Source: Echinicola strongylocentroti
GTDB taxonomy: Bacteria > Bacteroidota > Bacteroidia > Cytophagales > Cyclobacteriaceae
Assembly: GCF_003260975.1 (NCBI RefSeq)
Contig: NZ_CP030041.1
Span: 5,273,501-5,337,500, forward strand
Reading direction: 5' to 3'
DNA length: 64,000 nucleotides
The notes under the pieces were generated by a model, which was not told where the DNA came from, made no database searches, and saw only the letters and a list, made by a program, of their open reading frames with translations. The translations under genes were made by a program, and so were the position numbers. Numbering within the stretch: the first letter of the stretch is position 1; each line of letters opens with the position of its first letter. Below are positions 49,233-57,400 of the stretch, piece after piece.

Positions 49233-50270
49233 TTAATTAGATGAGTCTATGTTCATGATTTTGTCATAAAAATCATATCCGTCAGGAGTTATTTGATAAT
49301 GGTAGTCACTTCCACTTCCTTCGTAACTTTTAATAATGAAACCTTCCTTTTCCATTTTTCTGACCAAAAGATGGGAAGGTGACAATGATTGTTTCTTTTC
49401 AATTGTCTTAAATATGGATTGAATCAAGTCTATGTCATTCTCCTTACTTAGGGAGGATAAAACTCTTTTTGTTTGATTGTCAATGGAAAAATTACTTTCA
49501 CCATTATCGATGTCGGATGATTCGTCCAATAGCTTTTTAAATTCCTTACCTATTTCCGTTAACTCAAATTTTTGATGTCCTAAACTTCCTTTTCGAGATG
49601 TGGGCTTTATTAGTTCATTATATAATGCGGAACCAACAATATCACTTTCTGAGGATAGTGGTCGATCAGAAAAAATTTCTTTAAACAATTCAATTATTGA
49701 TTTTTTTTCTTTGTCATTAACTTTTTCAAATAAACGCTTTGCTTCTTCAGAAATAACAGGGCTTGTGTTAGTCGAATGGTTTGAGTTAATTTCAGCCGGA
49801 ATTGAGGAGACTCTTTTTTCCAATTCATCAATTTCCCCTCTAAGCTCAGCTCTTTCGGTCTTAAGGCTTGAAATTTTTTGCTGAAGGTCAATGTTTTCAT
49901 TGACCATTATATCAAAATCAGATTTTGGTACTACACTTTGGAAATCAATAAACTTTAAAATTTGTGGCCTAATTCTCTTATCAAAAAATGTCACAATGGC
50001 TAATGTTAAATTCGAGAAGAAGTAGGTAACAAATATTAGTGTAATTGAAATGCCAACAGTAATTAGGAAATCAAGAATCCAAGGTAAAGTAAAATAATCT
50101 TTTAAAATTGTAATTCTCTCCAATCTTTCATCACCATCATCAAAAAAAAAGAAAGTGTAAAAGGCTTCCCAATGACGAATAATCCAAACTATGATAAATG
50201 CCCCTATGAAGGGATTCCTTGATTTATCTCGGATATCTACCTTGACCGCTTGCCAAACTGAATCAATCAT
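49233..50270 (-). CDS. Two-helix membrane protein with coiled coil and two winged-helix-like domains (prophage cargo)
   Basis: A 345-residue protein. Two N-terminal hydrophobic segments (FIGAFIIVWIIRHWEAFYTF and LDFLITVGISITLIFVTYFF) anchor it; a coiled coil follows (LQQKISSLKTERAELRGEID, about residues 125-160). Then come two units that end like winged helices: KFELTEIGKEFKKLL (near 235) and YQITPDGYDFYDKI (near 330). A membrane anchor plus DNA-binding-like domains is unusual. It resembles no family I can name. Operon position suggests that it is sensor or effector of a cargo system. Confidence 0.7.
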   Translation of the reverse strand: MIDSVWQAVKVDIRDKSRNPFIGAFIIVWIIRHWEAFYTFFFFDDGDERLERITILKDYFTLPWILDFLITVGISITLIFVTYFFSNLTLAIVTFFDKRIRPQILKFIDFQSVVPKSDFDIMVNENIDLQQKISSLKTERAELRGEIDELEKRVSSIPAEINSNHSTNTSPVISEEAKRLFEKVNDKEKKSIIELFKEIFSDRPLSSESDIVGSALYNELIKPTSRKGSLGHQKFELTEIGKEFKKLLDESSDIDNGESNFSIDNQTKRVLSSLSKENDIDLIQSIFKTIEKKQSLSPSHLLVRKMEKEGFIIKSYEGSGSDYHYQITPDGYDFYDKIMNIDSSN

Positions 50271-50275
50271 AAAAT

Positions 50276-50470
50276 TTAATTTTCACATATATCTACCACA
50301 ATACTTTTGTCAAGAGATATCTTAACTCTTTTGCCAATAAGTTGAAAAATTGCAGCTTCAGAAACTTCCTTTAAATTAACTGTGAATGTTTCTGTCCCAA
50401 TTTTATGGATACTAAGTTGGATTGAGCCTGTCGAATATTTGAGCAATATACCTTCTTTTGTATGTGTCAT
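50276..50470 (-). CDS. Small hypothetical protein of the cargo operon
   Basis: A 64-residue beta-rich protein (ILLKYSTGSIQLSIHKIGTE, then KRVKISLDKSIVVDICEN) with no known motif. It overlaps the upstream gene by 4 bases and lies 5 bases before the membrane protein gene, so it belongs to the operon. Confidence 0.6.
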   Translation of the reverse strand: MTHTKEGILLKYSTGSIQLSIHKIGTETFTVNLKEVSEAAIFQLIGKRVKISLDKSIVVDICEN

Positions 50471-50871
50471 GATTTAGTTAAATAAGCTATCAAAAATGAA
50501 ATAATTGAATTTAATAACAGGATCACCCACCAATATTTTACTTGGAATACTGATCCTTTTAGGTTTTTGATCTCTAGTTTTTCCCGTTCTTCTTTTTTCC
50601 GTTCAGCTATTGCATCAATTTCTCTTTGTTTTTCAAATCCCGGAAAATTTAATCCCTCTTCGGTGATGGTTAGAATTGGATCCCTCGATGCTCCTTTTAA
50701 AATAATCAAACCTCTTTCTTCAAGTAATGAAATTAAGAACTGTAATTCCTGCATTTTTATCGAGCCATCCGCATCATTATAATCATGGTAAATCACTCCT
50801 TTAGGTACAGTTTTTCGTTTATTAATTAGATTGAGAATTATTTCTGCTTTTTCTTCTTGAGTACTAGTCAT
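50467..50871 (-). CDS. Winged-helix protein with C-terminal membrane helix (prophage cargo)
   Basis: A 134-residue protein. The N-terminal part (KAEIILNLINKRKTVPKGVI ... LQFLISLLEERGLIILKG ... PILTITEEGLNF) looks like a winged helix; a charged helix follows (EIDAIAERKKEEREKLEIKN), and the chain ends in a membrane helix (WWVILLLNSIISFLIAYLT). It is the mirror arrangement of the 345-residue partner, which has its anchor at the N-terminus. First gene of the minus-strand cargo operon. Confidence 0.7.
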   Translation of the reverse strand: MTSTQEEKAEIILNLINKRKTVPKGVIYHDYNDADGSIKMQELQFLISLLEERGLIILKGASRDPILTITEEGLNFPGFEKQREIDAIAERKKEEREKLEIKNLKGSVFQVKYWWVILLLNSIISFLIAYLTKS

Positions 50872-50978
50872 AGAGGTTAAGTATCAAATAAAGTAAAATC
50901 TAAAATAAGCCATTCAAAAGATATTGCATAGCCTACGGATAACTCAAATAGATGTCCCTAACATTTTGTATCAAAAAA

Positions 50979-51011
50979 AACTTTTTGTTACTTTAATGGA
51001 AACAAAAAGTT
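50979..51011. promoter_or_regulatory. Perfect 11-bp inverted repeat at the start of the late operon
   Basis: AACTTTTTGTT (50979-50989) and AACAAAAAGTT (51001-51011) are exact complements with an 11-base spacer. The right arm ends 4 bases before the GTG of the gene at 51016, so binding would block initiation or translation. The same element occurs several times in the repressor control region (40113-40300). Confidence 0.65.
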
Positions 51012-51015
51012 ACTA

Positions 51016-51504
51016 GTGAGACGTTCTTTTTTACTCGAGATCCCGATCAAACCACACCTTAAGAAGTACCTTGAGGAGTTCTACACCTTGCCCTATTCGC
51101 TGAATCAAAAGGATGAATTGGGGCTTTTTCTTTTTCACCTGCTGAGAAGAAGGGAGTTTCGATCTGAGGAATACTTTTCTATTAACCACTGCACGGAAAG
51201 CTTGGAGGTAAAGGTGAGTTCATTCTACACTTTTGATAAAGGCTGCAAGTATATGAGTGCCTACCAGGCGCATTTGCTGAACAAGTACCTAGAGGAGATG
51301 ATGATGCGCCATTGTTTGACGTGGATAGAAGCTTTGGAGATGGCCAATGTGCCTAACCGGAGAGCAATTTTTGAATGGATAGAAAAGTACGAACTGGATG
51401 GAGGCAGTAAGGATTGGTACCATCTGATCAAGCAGCGTTACTTTAGGCACAGAAAGTACAAAGAAAACCGAAAAACAGCCGTGCGCTGTGTCCCTAAATT
51501 TTAA
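51016..51504 (+). CDS. Hypothetical phage protein, first gene of the late region
   Basis: A 162-residue protein starting at GTG. The second half contains a helix pattern like a helix-turn-helix (WIEALEMANVPNRRAIFEWI) followed by a basic tail (KQRYFRHRKYKENRKTAVRC). It may be a regulator or a small structural protein; I do not recognise a family. The operator-like inverted repeat directly upstream suggests strict control. Confidence 0.6.
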   Translation: MRRSFLLEIPIKPHLKKYLEEFYTLPYSLNQKDELGLFLFHLLRRREFRSEEYFSINHCTESLEVKVSSFYTFDKGCKYMSAYQAHLLNKYLEEMMMRHCLTWIEALEMANVPNRRAIFEWIEKYELDGGSKDWYHLIKQRYFRHRKYKENRKTAVRCVPKF

Positions 51505-51527
51505 CAGCAGATTTATAACCTTTGGGT

Positions 51528-52130
51528 ATGAATCTGACCTTTCCTGTCACCGGTGATAATTATGGCGGGGTTGACCGCTTTTGGTTTATCCATGAGGATG
51601 ATATTTCCCATTTGGATACCAATGGCATGATCATTCCCAAGGAAGGTGCTTTTTGGAACCTTGGAAAGGCTACTAAGTACACACTTGATTTCTCCAATCC
51701 CGGGCAAGTGAAAAGAGGCGGTACTATTTACAGCCCTCGCCTGACGGGTACGGTGAAGAAGTACCGCCCGGAACTGGAGGCGGTATTGGAGCAGATGCGA
51801 GGAGAGCGGTTTGCGCTTGTCATTAAGGACAAAAACGGCTATTTGGTGCAGGTGGGGCGACCGAATGAACTGCTTACTTTTTCAGCGGACCAGGCCACTG
51901 GGGGATTGCCTTCTGATAGTAATTCCTATGACCTTAATTTTAGAGGAGAAACCACCATTAAGCCCATTCCTTACCTGCTTGAGATAGAAACGGATCCAGA
52001 GACACCCACCGATCCCGTAACCGGAGCACCGGTCACGATCACCGTCAATGGCCAGCCTTCCTTTACCGTTCCCGCCGGAGGAACCTTGGCAATTACCACA
52101 GAATTCACCCTTGAATACACCATATTATGA
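51528..52130 (+). CDS. Virion-associated structural protein
   Basis: A 200-residue protein starting at ATG 51528 (a TTG two codons earlier is less likely). It has a beta-rich N-terminal region (FPVTGDNYGGVDRFWFIHED) and a C-terminal Ig-like stretch (TITVNGQPSFTVPAGGTLAI), as in phage tail or baseplate proteins. It is followed by the fibre gene with a 4-base ATGA overlap. Confidence 0.6.
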   Translation: MNLTFPVTGDNYGGVDRFWFIHEDDISHLDTNGMIIPKEGAFWNLGKATKYTLDFSNPGQVKRGGTIYSPRLTGTVKKYRPELEAVLEQMRGERFALVIKDKNGYLVQVGRPNELLTFSADQATGGLPSDSNSYDLNFRGETTIKPIPYLLEIETDPETPTDPVTGAPVTITVNGQPSFTVPAGGTLAITTEFTLEYTIL

Positions 52131-53572
52131 GCACTTGGAATGACGTAAAATCTTATGTGTCCACTCAGCTAAAGCCCGGCGTTCTTGGCAATACGGATGT
52201 ACAAAAAATACTCAATTCCATCAATGCGGTAATCAATCAACTGAATGCCGGTTCGCTGGATCCGCAGAACGATGCCACTTGGAATCCTGCTACAAGCTAT
52301 CCGGCAGATACCCAACCCGTCATTTATCGCGATACCTGGTTGCTCAGCAATGTGGCCAATAACCAAGGAAATGAACCCATTAACAGTTCTGGCGTGGTTC
52401 ATCCCACTTGGCGTGTGGTCAATGCTTCTTCCGGATCAGGGATTAAAGCTTGGGAGGCAGGTGTTTATCCCAATTCCCTCGAGATCGTTTTTTATGCAGG
52501 TACCCTTTATTACCTGAATCGTGGCGTAGTAGGCGCATCGCCATTTTCGAGTACAGACATCGATGCCGAAATAGCAGCCAACCAATGGACGGCCATGAGT
52601 GGTGAAGGGGGAGCCGGTGGCAATTATGTCATTAACCCGGGGACGTTTGAGCAGACCGATGCTACCAATTCCAGTTTGACAGGCGTGGTGTATGTCTTGG
52701 ATGGGTCTACTTATAATGTAGATCAAAGTTTTTCCACGCAGAGCACGCCATCCTCTGGGAATAGCCGGTGGGAAATGTACGTAGGTAAAAATGATGGTAC
52801 CATCGATTACCTGTATGGTGCCGAGGCCGCAGACCCTTCCCGTCCTTCGCAGCCATCGGGTACCATCGCGATCCGTGAAGTATTGAGACTGGACAGTGGT
52901 GAAGTGCGGGAGGAAATAGAGGTCAGCGATTTTATAGAGACCAAGTTCCGGACGGCAGTCACATCCAATAGTACAGGAAAGTACGCTTTGATCTGGCGGG
53001 GCAATATCTCCGGAGTGAATAATTACGGCATCCAGATCGATTACATCATGCCTGCCCAGCACGATGATGCTAGCACTGGCCGGATCGGTACACTAAACCT
53101 AAATGTGACCTGTCAGGGCGGATCACCGGAAGCAGTCAAATTCGAAAACCAAGACAGTAACGCCCAAGCGGGTGATTTCGAATTGCTGGAATTCAATGAC
53201 GGTACCTTAGGGATCTACCAAAAATCAACCCACTGGTGGGGAAGGGTCGAAGCCTTGCGTGTACGTAATAACACGGGTTTGGTACTGGAAACTGACTTTT
53301 ATGATAACCAGCCTTATGCTGCTTTGCCGTCCAGTGAGAATTCATGGAGTAGTGCTCCATCTGGATCTGGTGGATCAGAAGCCAATAACTTCACACCCAC
53401 CACGGGTACCACGATTACCTTTGACCAATCTCGTAAATACGGGTTCAATGGTACGCCTGTAACAGGAAACCTGACCATAGGGGTCACCGGAGCAAAGGAA
53501 AAGAACATGGCCAAGGTACTCCATAACGACAGTACCGAACCTACCATTACCCCTCCGGGGGGGTGGATCTAA
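52127..53572 (+). CDS. Tail fibre-like protein, apparent short product
   Basis: A 481-residue beta-rich protein with features of phage fibres: short Gly/Ser/Thr-rich repeats, ATSYPADTQPVIYRDTWLLS and TSNSTGKYALIWRGNISG, and a C-terminal SGSGGSEANNFTPTTG linker. The frame stops right after a run of seven G (53557-53563). A -1 shift there would extend the protein by about 40 residues to 53691 (521 residues in all), with the new stop overlapping the next start codon. The full-length product is therefore likely to be the frame-shifted one. Confidence 0.7.
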   Translation: MSTWNDVKSYVSTQLKPGVLGNTDVQKILNSINAVINQLNAGSLDPQNDATWNPATSYPADTQPVIYRDTWLLSNVANNQGNEPINSSGVVHPTWRVVNASSGSGIKAWEAGVYPNSLEIVFYAGTLYYLNRGVVGASPFSSTDIDAEIAANQWTAMSGEGGAGGNYVINPGTFEQTDATNSSLTGVVYVLDGSTYNVDQSFSTQSTPSSGNSRWEMYVGKNDGTIDYLYGAEAADPSRPSQPSGTIAIREVLRLDSGEVREEIEVSDFIETKFRTAVTSNSTGKYALIWRGNISGVNNYGIQIDYIMPAQHDDASTGRIGTLNLNVTCQGGSPEAVKFENQDSNAQAGDFELLEFNDGTLGIYQKSTHWWGRVEALRVRNNTGLVLETDFYDNQPYAALPSSENSWSSAPSGSGGSEANNFTPTTGTTITFDQSRKYGFNGTPVTGNLTIGVTGAKEKNMAKVLHNDSTEPTITPPGGWI

Positions 53573-53691
53573 TTTTAGAGGCGGGTGAATATGTAGCAAA
53601 TGAAGAGAACAGGTTCCGCTTTGTCCTGGACATGAATGACGCCGGAACTGTTACGGCAGTTTGTTACACCATCAGTCAAAATCAGCTATGA
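53557..53691 (+). other. Frameshift site and C-terminal extension of the fibre gene
   Basis: In the -1 frame the sequence after the G run reads VDLILEAGEYVANEENRFRF, then VLDMNDAGTVTAVCYTISQN and QL, with the stop TGA at 53689-53691. That stop overlaps the ATG of the next gene in an ATGA junction. Either a programmed -1 slip on the homopolymer, a phase-variable tract or a single missing G in the sequence would explain it. Confidence 0.7.
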
Positions 53692-54521
53692 TGTTTCAGC
53701 AGCAGTATTACCAATCTATAATAAAGAAAAAACCTAAGGGGGAGGGGTTTCTTGACGAGGTGGCGGGGGCTTATAGGGCATTTAGTACTAGGTTGGTATA
53801 TTCTGACTATTCTGGTTATTGCCTAAGGATAACTGACGGAACAAATGTCAAAGACATTGGATTTGTTAATTCAATAATTGACATTGGAAGTATTAATGAC
53901 TTCATTTCTAATTTTTCACCAACAATTGTAACGGTAGATATTTGGTACGATCAAAGTGGAAGCGGAAGAAATTGGTTCCGGCTGTCAAATGGGTGGCGTA
54001 TTTGGACAAGTACAGATGGTTTTTATACAATTAACAATGTTCCTTTTTTGTATGCCAATACATCTGTTAGCATGTTTTACACTCCTTCCGAGTATCCGTC
54101 AAACTTGAATTTCTTTTATTCTTCTGACTTTGATAATACAGAAACATCATTAAGAAACCTCATTTCTGCAAGCGCACAAACGCCAGCTCAATCGCATGGT
54201 CTAATATCTACACAGGGAAGTACTAATACTACCTATCATAGGAACTATGGTCCTCCTGTATTATATAAAAACAAGTCATTGTTTTCTTTGTCTGACAGGG
54301 GGGATGTATATGATCTATGGAACGGTGCTGGAGTAATTTGCGAAAAAGACGTAGATATTAGTTTCAATTGGTCTCCAAACGATATTGTGATAGGTTCTGC
54401 TACTGCTGGAGGATCGAATGGTCATCGAATAAATGACTGGATCGAGTTTAAAGAGGATATGGAGTTTTCTAAAATCGAAACTGTTTCTGATAAAATTAAC
54501 CTTGCTTATAATTTCTACTGA
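53688..54521 (+). CDS. Phage receptor-binding-type protein with arabinofuranosidase-B-like domain
   Basis: A 277-residue protein starting MMFQQQYYQS at 53688. The segment VAGAYRAFSTRLVYSDYSGY, CLRITDGTNVKDIGFVN and VTVDIWYDQSGSGRNW is characteristic of the ArabFuran-catal/concanavalin-like domain, which in phages of Bacteroidota and other phyla is used in tail fibres and receptor-binding proteins. No enzymatic activity should be assumed. The middle and 3' part is more AT-rich than its neighbours, as expected of a fast-evolving host-range gene. Confidence 0.75.
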   Translation: MMFQQQYYQSIIKKKPKGEGFLDEVAGAYRAFSTRLVYSDYSGYCLRITDGTNVKDIGFVNSIIDIGSINDFISNFSPTIVTVDIWYDQSGSGRNWFRLSNGWRIWTSTDGFYTINNVPFLYANTSVSMFYTPSEYPSNLNFFYSSDFDNTETSLRNLISASAQTPAQSHGLISTQGSTNTTYHRNYGPPVLYKNKSLFSLSDRGDVYDLWNGAGVICEKDVDISFNWSPNDIVIGSATAGGSNGHRINDWIEFKEDMEFSKIETVSDKINLAYNFY

Positions 54522-54522
54522 T

Positions 54523-54969
54523 ATGAATATTCAACACGACACACCTATCCCTGACACCCTTTCTCCATTTGTTAAGAAGCTAACTGCCACGAAACTTGTG
54601 CGGGACGATGAATTTACAATTTCCGTGAAGGTAGAGTACTTCGAGGATGATAATAATGGCGGGTTTGGTGATCCGGCCATGCTATGCATCGAAAATGACC
54701 AGAACTGCACAGCAGATCAGAAGGCAGTATTGAAGTCCAGATACCGCCCATTTTTCAAGGAATTCAGCACCCGAGGAAATAAGGTGGATGAGTACGGGAA
54801 CCTCGTGGAAGTGGACCAGTCCGGAGAGTATCCTGATGGATCCATCGATGAGCGGGAGCACTGGGAAAGTTATCTTGCCAGTGAGGTAGCTGGTATTACA
54901 GTGATGGAAAAAGAGGATACCTTGATTAGGCTTTGCTTGTCTAATTTGGTGGTTAGGGGGAGGATATAA
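54523..54969 (+). CDS. Hypothetical phage protein, probably fibre-associated
   Basis: A 148-residue acidic protein (FTISVKVEYFEDDNNGGFGD, then STRGNKVDEYGNLVEVDQSG) starting at 54523, one base after the preceding stop. It may be a chaperone or accessory tail protein; no family recognised. Confidence 0.55.
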   Translation: MNIQHDTPIPDTLSPFVKKLTATKLVRDDEFTISVKVEYFEDDNNGGFGDPAMLCIENDQNCTADQKAVLKSRYRPFFKEFSTRGNKVDEYGNLVEVDQSGEYPDGSIDEREHWESYLASEVAGITVMEKEDTLIRLCLSNLVVRGRI

Positions 54970-55029
54970 ATTTACATTAAATCAAAAGAGTGATTTTGGA
55001 AAACCAGATAAATGTTTATTATTTTGAGG

Positions 55030-55547
55030 ATGAAAAAATTTTTCTATTTAAAGCTATCTCTTTTCCTCCTTATATTATTGTGGATTCCTTTCATGGTTAA
55101 ATTGAGGAGTGCAAAGCTTGAAATATATCCATCTATAATGCTGCCTTCTGGACCACAGGTATCAAATACTAAAATTGCTGTGCTGGAATTTCAAAAGAAT
55201 GAGATTTGGGGCATTAAGTCAGGAGAAGAATTCGAGGTGAATTTAAAAGAGATTTTTAATGGAATTCCTGAACAGTACTATCCATATTTCTACTCAACTG
55301 AATTTGGTACCAAACCTGTTGAAAGCTCAATGATCTTATGGGGACATTTCCTATTAATTTATATTCTAGGTTTAGCTTGGATAACTCTGCTATAGCGAAG
55401 GATTTTTTGATTCGAAAGGTTGAGGAAGAATATGGTACAATAGACTATTTAAAATTGAAAAAAGTATCATTGAAAATAAATCGTTCAACTAGAGAAATTA
55501 TTTTGAGAAATATCGATTATGAAAAACGTATTGGGTTTAGTAGATGA
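55030..55547 (+). pseudogene. Membrane protein gene with probable frameshift, before the HTTM gene
   Basis: From 55030 (ATG after GAGG) a frame encodes MKKFFYLKLSLFLLILLWIP and a soluble part up to about GTKPVESS, then stops at 55395. From 55323 a second frame, GTFPINLYSRFSLDNSAIAK and onwards to IDYEKRIGFSR, is open to 55547 and overlaps the start of the HTTM gene by 29 bases. The two pieces join into one plausible protein if a base was lost or gained between 55323 and 55395. Alternatively they are two short genes. It is AT-rich cargo. Confidence 0.5.
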
Positions 55548-56541
55548 TTTTTTTAGAGGATTATTTAATAGAATTGAATCTAACACTAGCTTGGACAATT
55601 ATGAATTAGGGATTTTAAGAATTTTTTCGGGTTTATTTTGTTTAGTTTATTTTTTGCCAAAATTTGGTTGGTTGAGTGAATTCTCGGATTCTTATTTTCG
55701 ACCTGGATATTTTAATTTTACAAATGTATTTAACGGATTCTTACCGGATTGGTATTTTAGATTGTCTGATTACCTGATTATAGGGTTATTAGTTTCTGTA
55801 TCCCTAGGTATTTTTACTAGGGTTTCACTTCGGATTCTATCTATAATTCTAATTTTCAATTATGGGTTTCAGTATAGCTTTGGAAAGGTGGATCATTTAA
55901 TATTGTTTCCTCTTTTATTTTTGTTTCTAAGCTTCACCAATTCAGGATGCCAGATTGCTTTTATAAAAGATCGAGAATCAAAATTTGGATCTTTATCATT
56001 AGCTGTTTTTTCAATCTGTATAGTATTTGCTTTTTTTACTGCGGGGTTTGAAAAATTATTTTCTTGGATTGATTTTGACCTTGGAACAAGTGGAGTTCTG
56101 TTCTGGTATCAGTATGGCTATTTAGTTTTAGATAGACAGTATCTTTTGGCAAATTACTTCTCTTCCCTTCATCCGATTATCTATGAAGTTATGGATTATT
56201 TAGCTGTGGTATTTGAGCTGTCTGGAGTGATATTTTTATTTGGAACTAAAAAAAGTTGGAAAATTTATTTACTTATAGGTTCAATTTTTCATTTCATAAA
56301 TACATTAGTACTGAATATTCCTTATACCCATCACTTGATCGTATTTTCAGTTTGGCTTAGCTTCCCATTCCTAAAAAGGTGTAATTTTCTGTTTATATTG
56401 TACCTAGTTCCCCTATTTTTTGAAGGGAATTTAAGGGATGCATTTCTTTGGGGAATCATGATAATTTTTGGTTTTTTAAACGTTTTCATATATCATAAGG
56501 AGGTGTCTACTCCTGAAAATTTCAAGCAAGATGTGAATTGA
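55519..56541 (+). CDS. HTTM-domain membrane protein (vitamin K-dependent carboxylase-like)
   Basis: A 340-residue protein with about eight membrane helices. The opening (YELGILRIFSGLFCLVYFLP) and the segment FNYGFQYSFGKVDHLILFPL are typical of HTTM proteins, relatives of vitamin K-dependent gamma-carboxylase. Bacterial members have no settled function. It is much more AT-rich than the phage structural genes on either side, so it was probably acquired as cargo together with the genes before and after it. Confidence 0.75.
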   Translation: MKNVLGLVDDFFRGLFNRIESNTSLDNYELGILRIFSGLFCLVYFLPKFGWLSEFSDSYFRPGYFNFTNVFNGFLPDWYFRLSDYLIIGLLVSVSLGIFTRVSLRILSIILIFNYGFQYSFGKVDHLILFPLLFLFLSFTNSGCQIAFIKDRESKFGSLSLAVFSICIVFAFFTAGFEKLFSWIDFDLGTSGVLFWYQYGYLVLDRQYLLANYFSSLHPIIYEVMDYLAVVFELSGVIFLFGTKKSWKIYLLIGSIFHFINTLVLNIPYTHHLIVFSVWLSFPFLKRCNFLFILYLVPLFFEGNLRDAFLWGIMIIFGFLNVFIYHKEVSTPENFKQDVN

Positions 56542-56572
56542 ATAAATTGGACAAATCTTTATATTTTTAGGT

Positions 56573-57307
56573 ATGGAAAAATTCGAAGAAAAGTACCTAA
56601 CTTGGATTGCTTGGGGATTGGCAGGGATTTCGTGCTTTATGTTTGTTATGCCCGATATTTTGTGGGATTCATATACTATTAGTGAGTATGGGACTTTTGT
56701 AGGAGGTACAGCTGGACCACTTGCAGCATTAGCAGGCTTTATTTTTATTTATAAAACTTTGAAAAATCAGCAGGAACAGATGTTTTTGCATGATGAGCAA
56801 TTCGAGGTAGAGAATTTTGAAAATACTTTCTTTAAACTCATTGATTATTTTACTGAGATGTCAAAAGAAAGTAGAATTAGGCAAGACAATAATCCGTTCG
56901 TTAGAGTACTTGATCGGGTACATGAGGAATATCATGATATAGTTGGATTGGTTAATATGTTGAATGAAGGGGATACTAAGTCTCAGGTTGAACTTTTTAA
57001 AAATCATATCCTTCCAAAGTTTAAAGGAGGATTCATAACTTGGAAAAACCTTCTAAACCTCGTAAAAATCATACTTCATCAAATTGAGGAAAATAATAAA
57101 ATAGAGGACTATCATCATTACAGAACCATTTTTTTATCAAGATTTACAATTTGGGACTGTAGGTTGGTGTTTTACTTTTATATTATGTACTACGATGAAT
57201 TAAATAAACCAGATAGAACGGTATTGTTTAATTTTATAGCAATGTTTGACAGTAGCAACCTATTTGATTCAGATCATTTTTTATGGTTAGATGATTTCAA
57301 ACCTTAA
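56573..57307 (+). CDS. PutAbiC-like putative phage abortive infection protein
   Basis: A 244-residue protein. Two N-terminal membrane helices (WIAWGLAGISCFMFVMPDIL and FVGGTAGPLAALAGFIFIYK) are followed by NQQEQMFLHDEQFEVENFEN-TFFKLIDYF, the pattern of the PutAbiC family: helix pair, KNQQEQ, then FE-x-x-FF-x-L. A helical cytoplasmic domain follows. Members were linked to abortive infection of phages; the mechanism is not known. Carried between fibre and capsid genes of a prophage, it probably protects the lysogen from other phages. Confidence 0.75.
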   Translation: MEKFEEKYLTWIAWGLAGISCFMFVMPDILWDSYTISEYGTFVGGTAGPLAALAGFIFIYKTLKNQQEQMFLHDEQFEVENFENTFFKLIDYFTEMSKESRIRQDNNPFVRVLDRVHEEYHDIVGLVNMLNEGDTKSQVELFKNHILPKFKGGFITWKNLLNLVKIILHQIEENNKIEDYHHYRTIFLSRFTIWDCRLVFYFYIMYYDELNKPDRTVLFNFIAMFDSSNLFDSDHFLWLDDFKP

Positions 57308-57400
57308 CTTTTCCACTGTCCTCTAACCCCTCATAAGCTCGAATTACCTTAGTAACCTGAACAAATGCTATAACGCAGGTTAACTAAAACTAAGGTAAAT

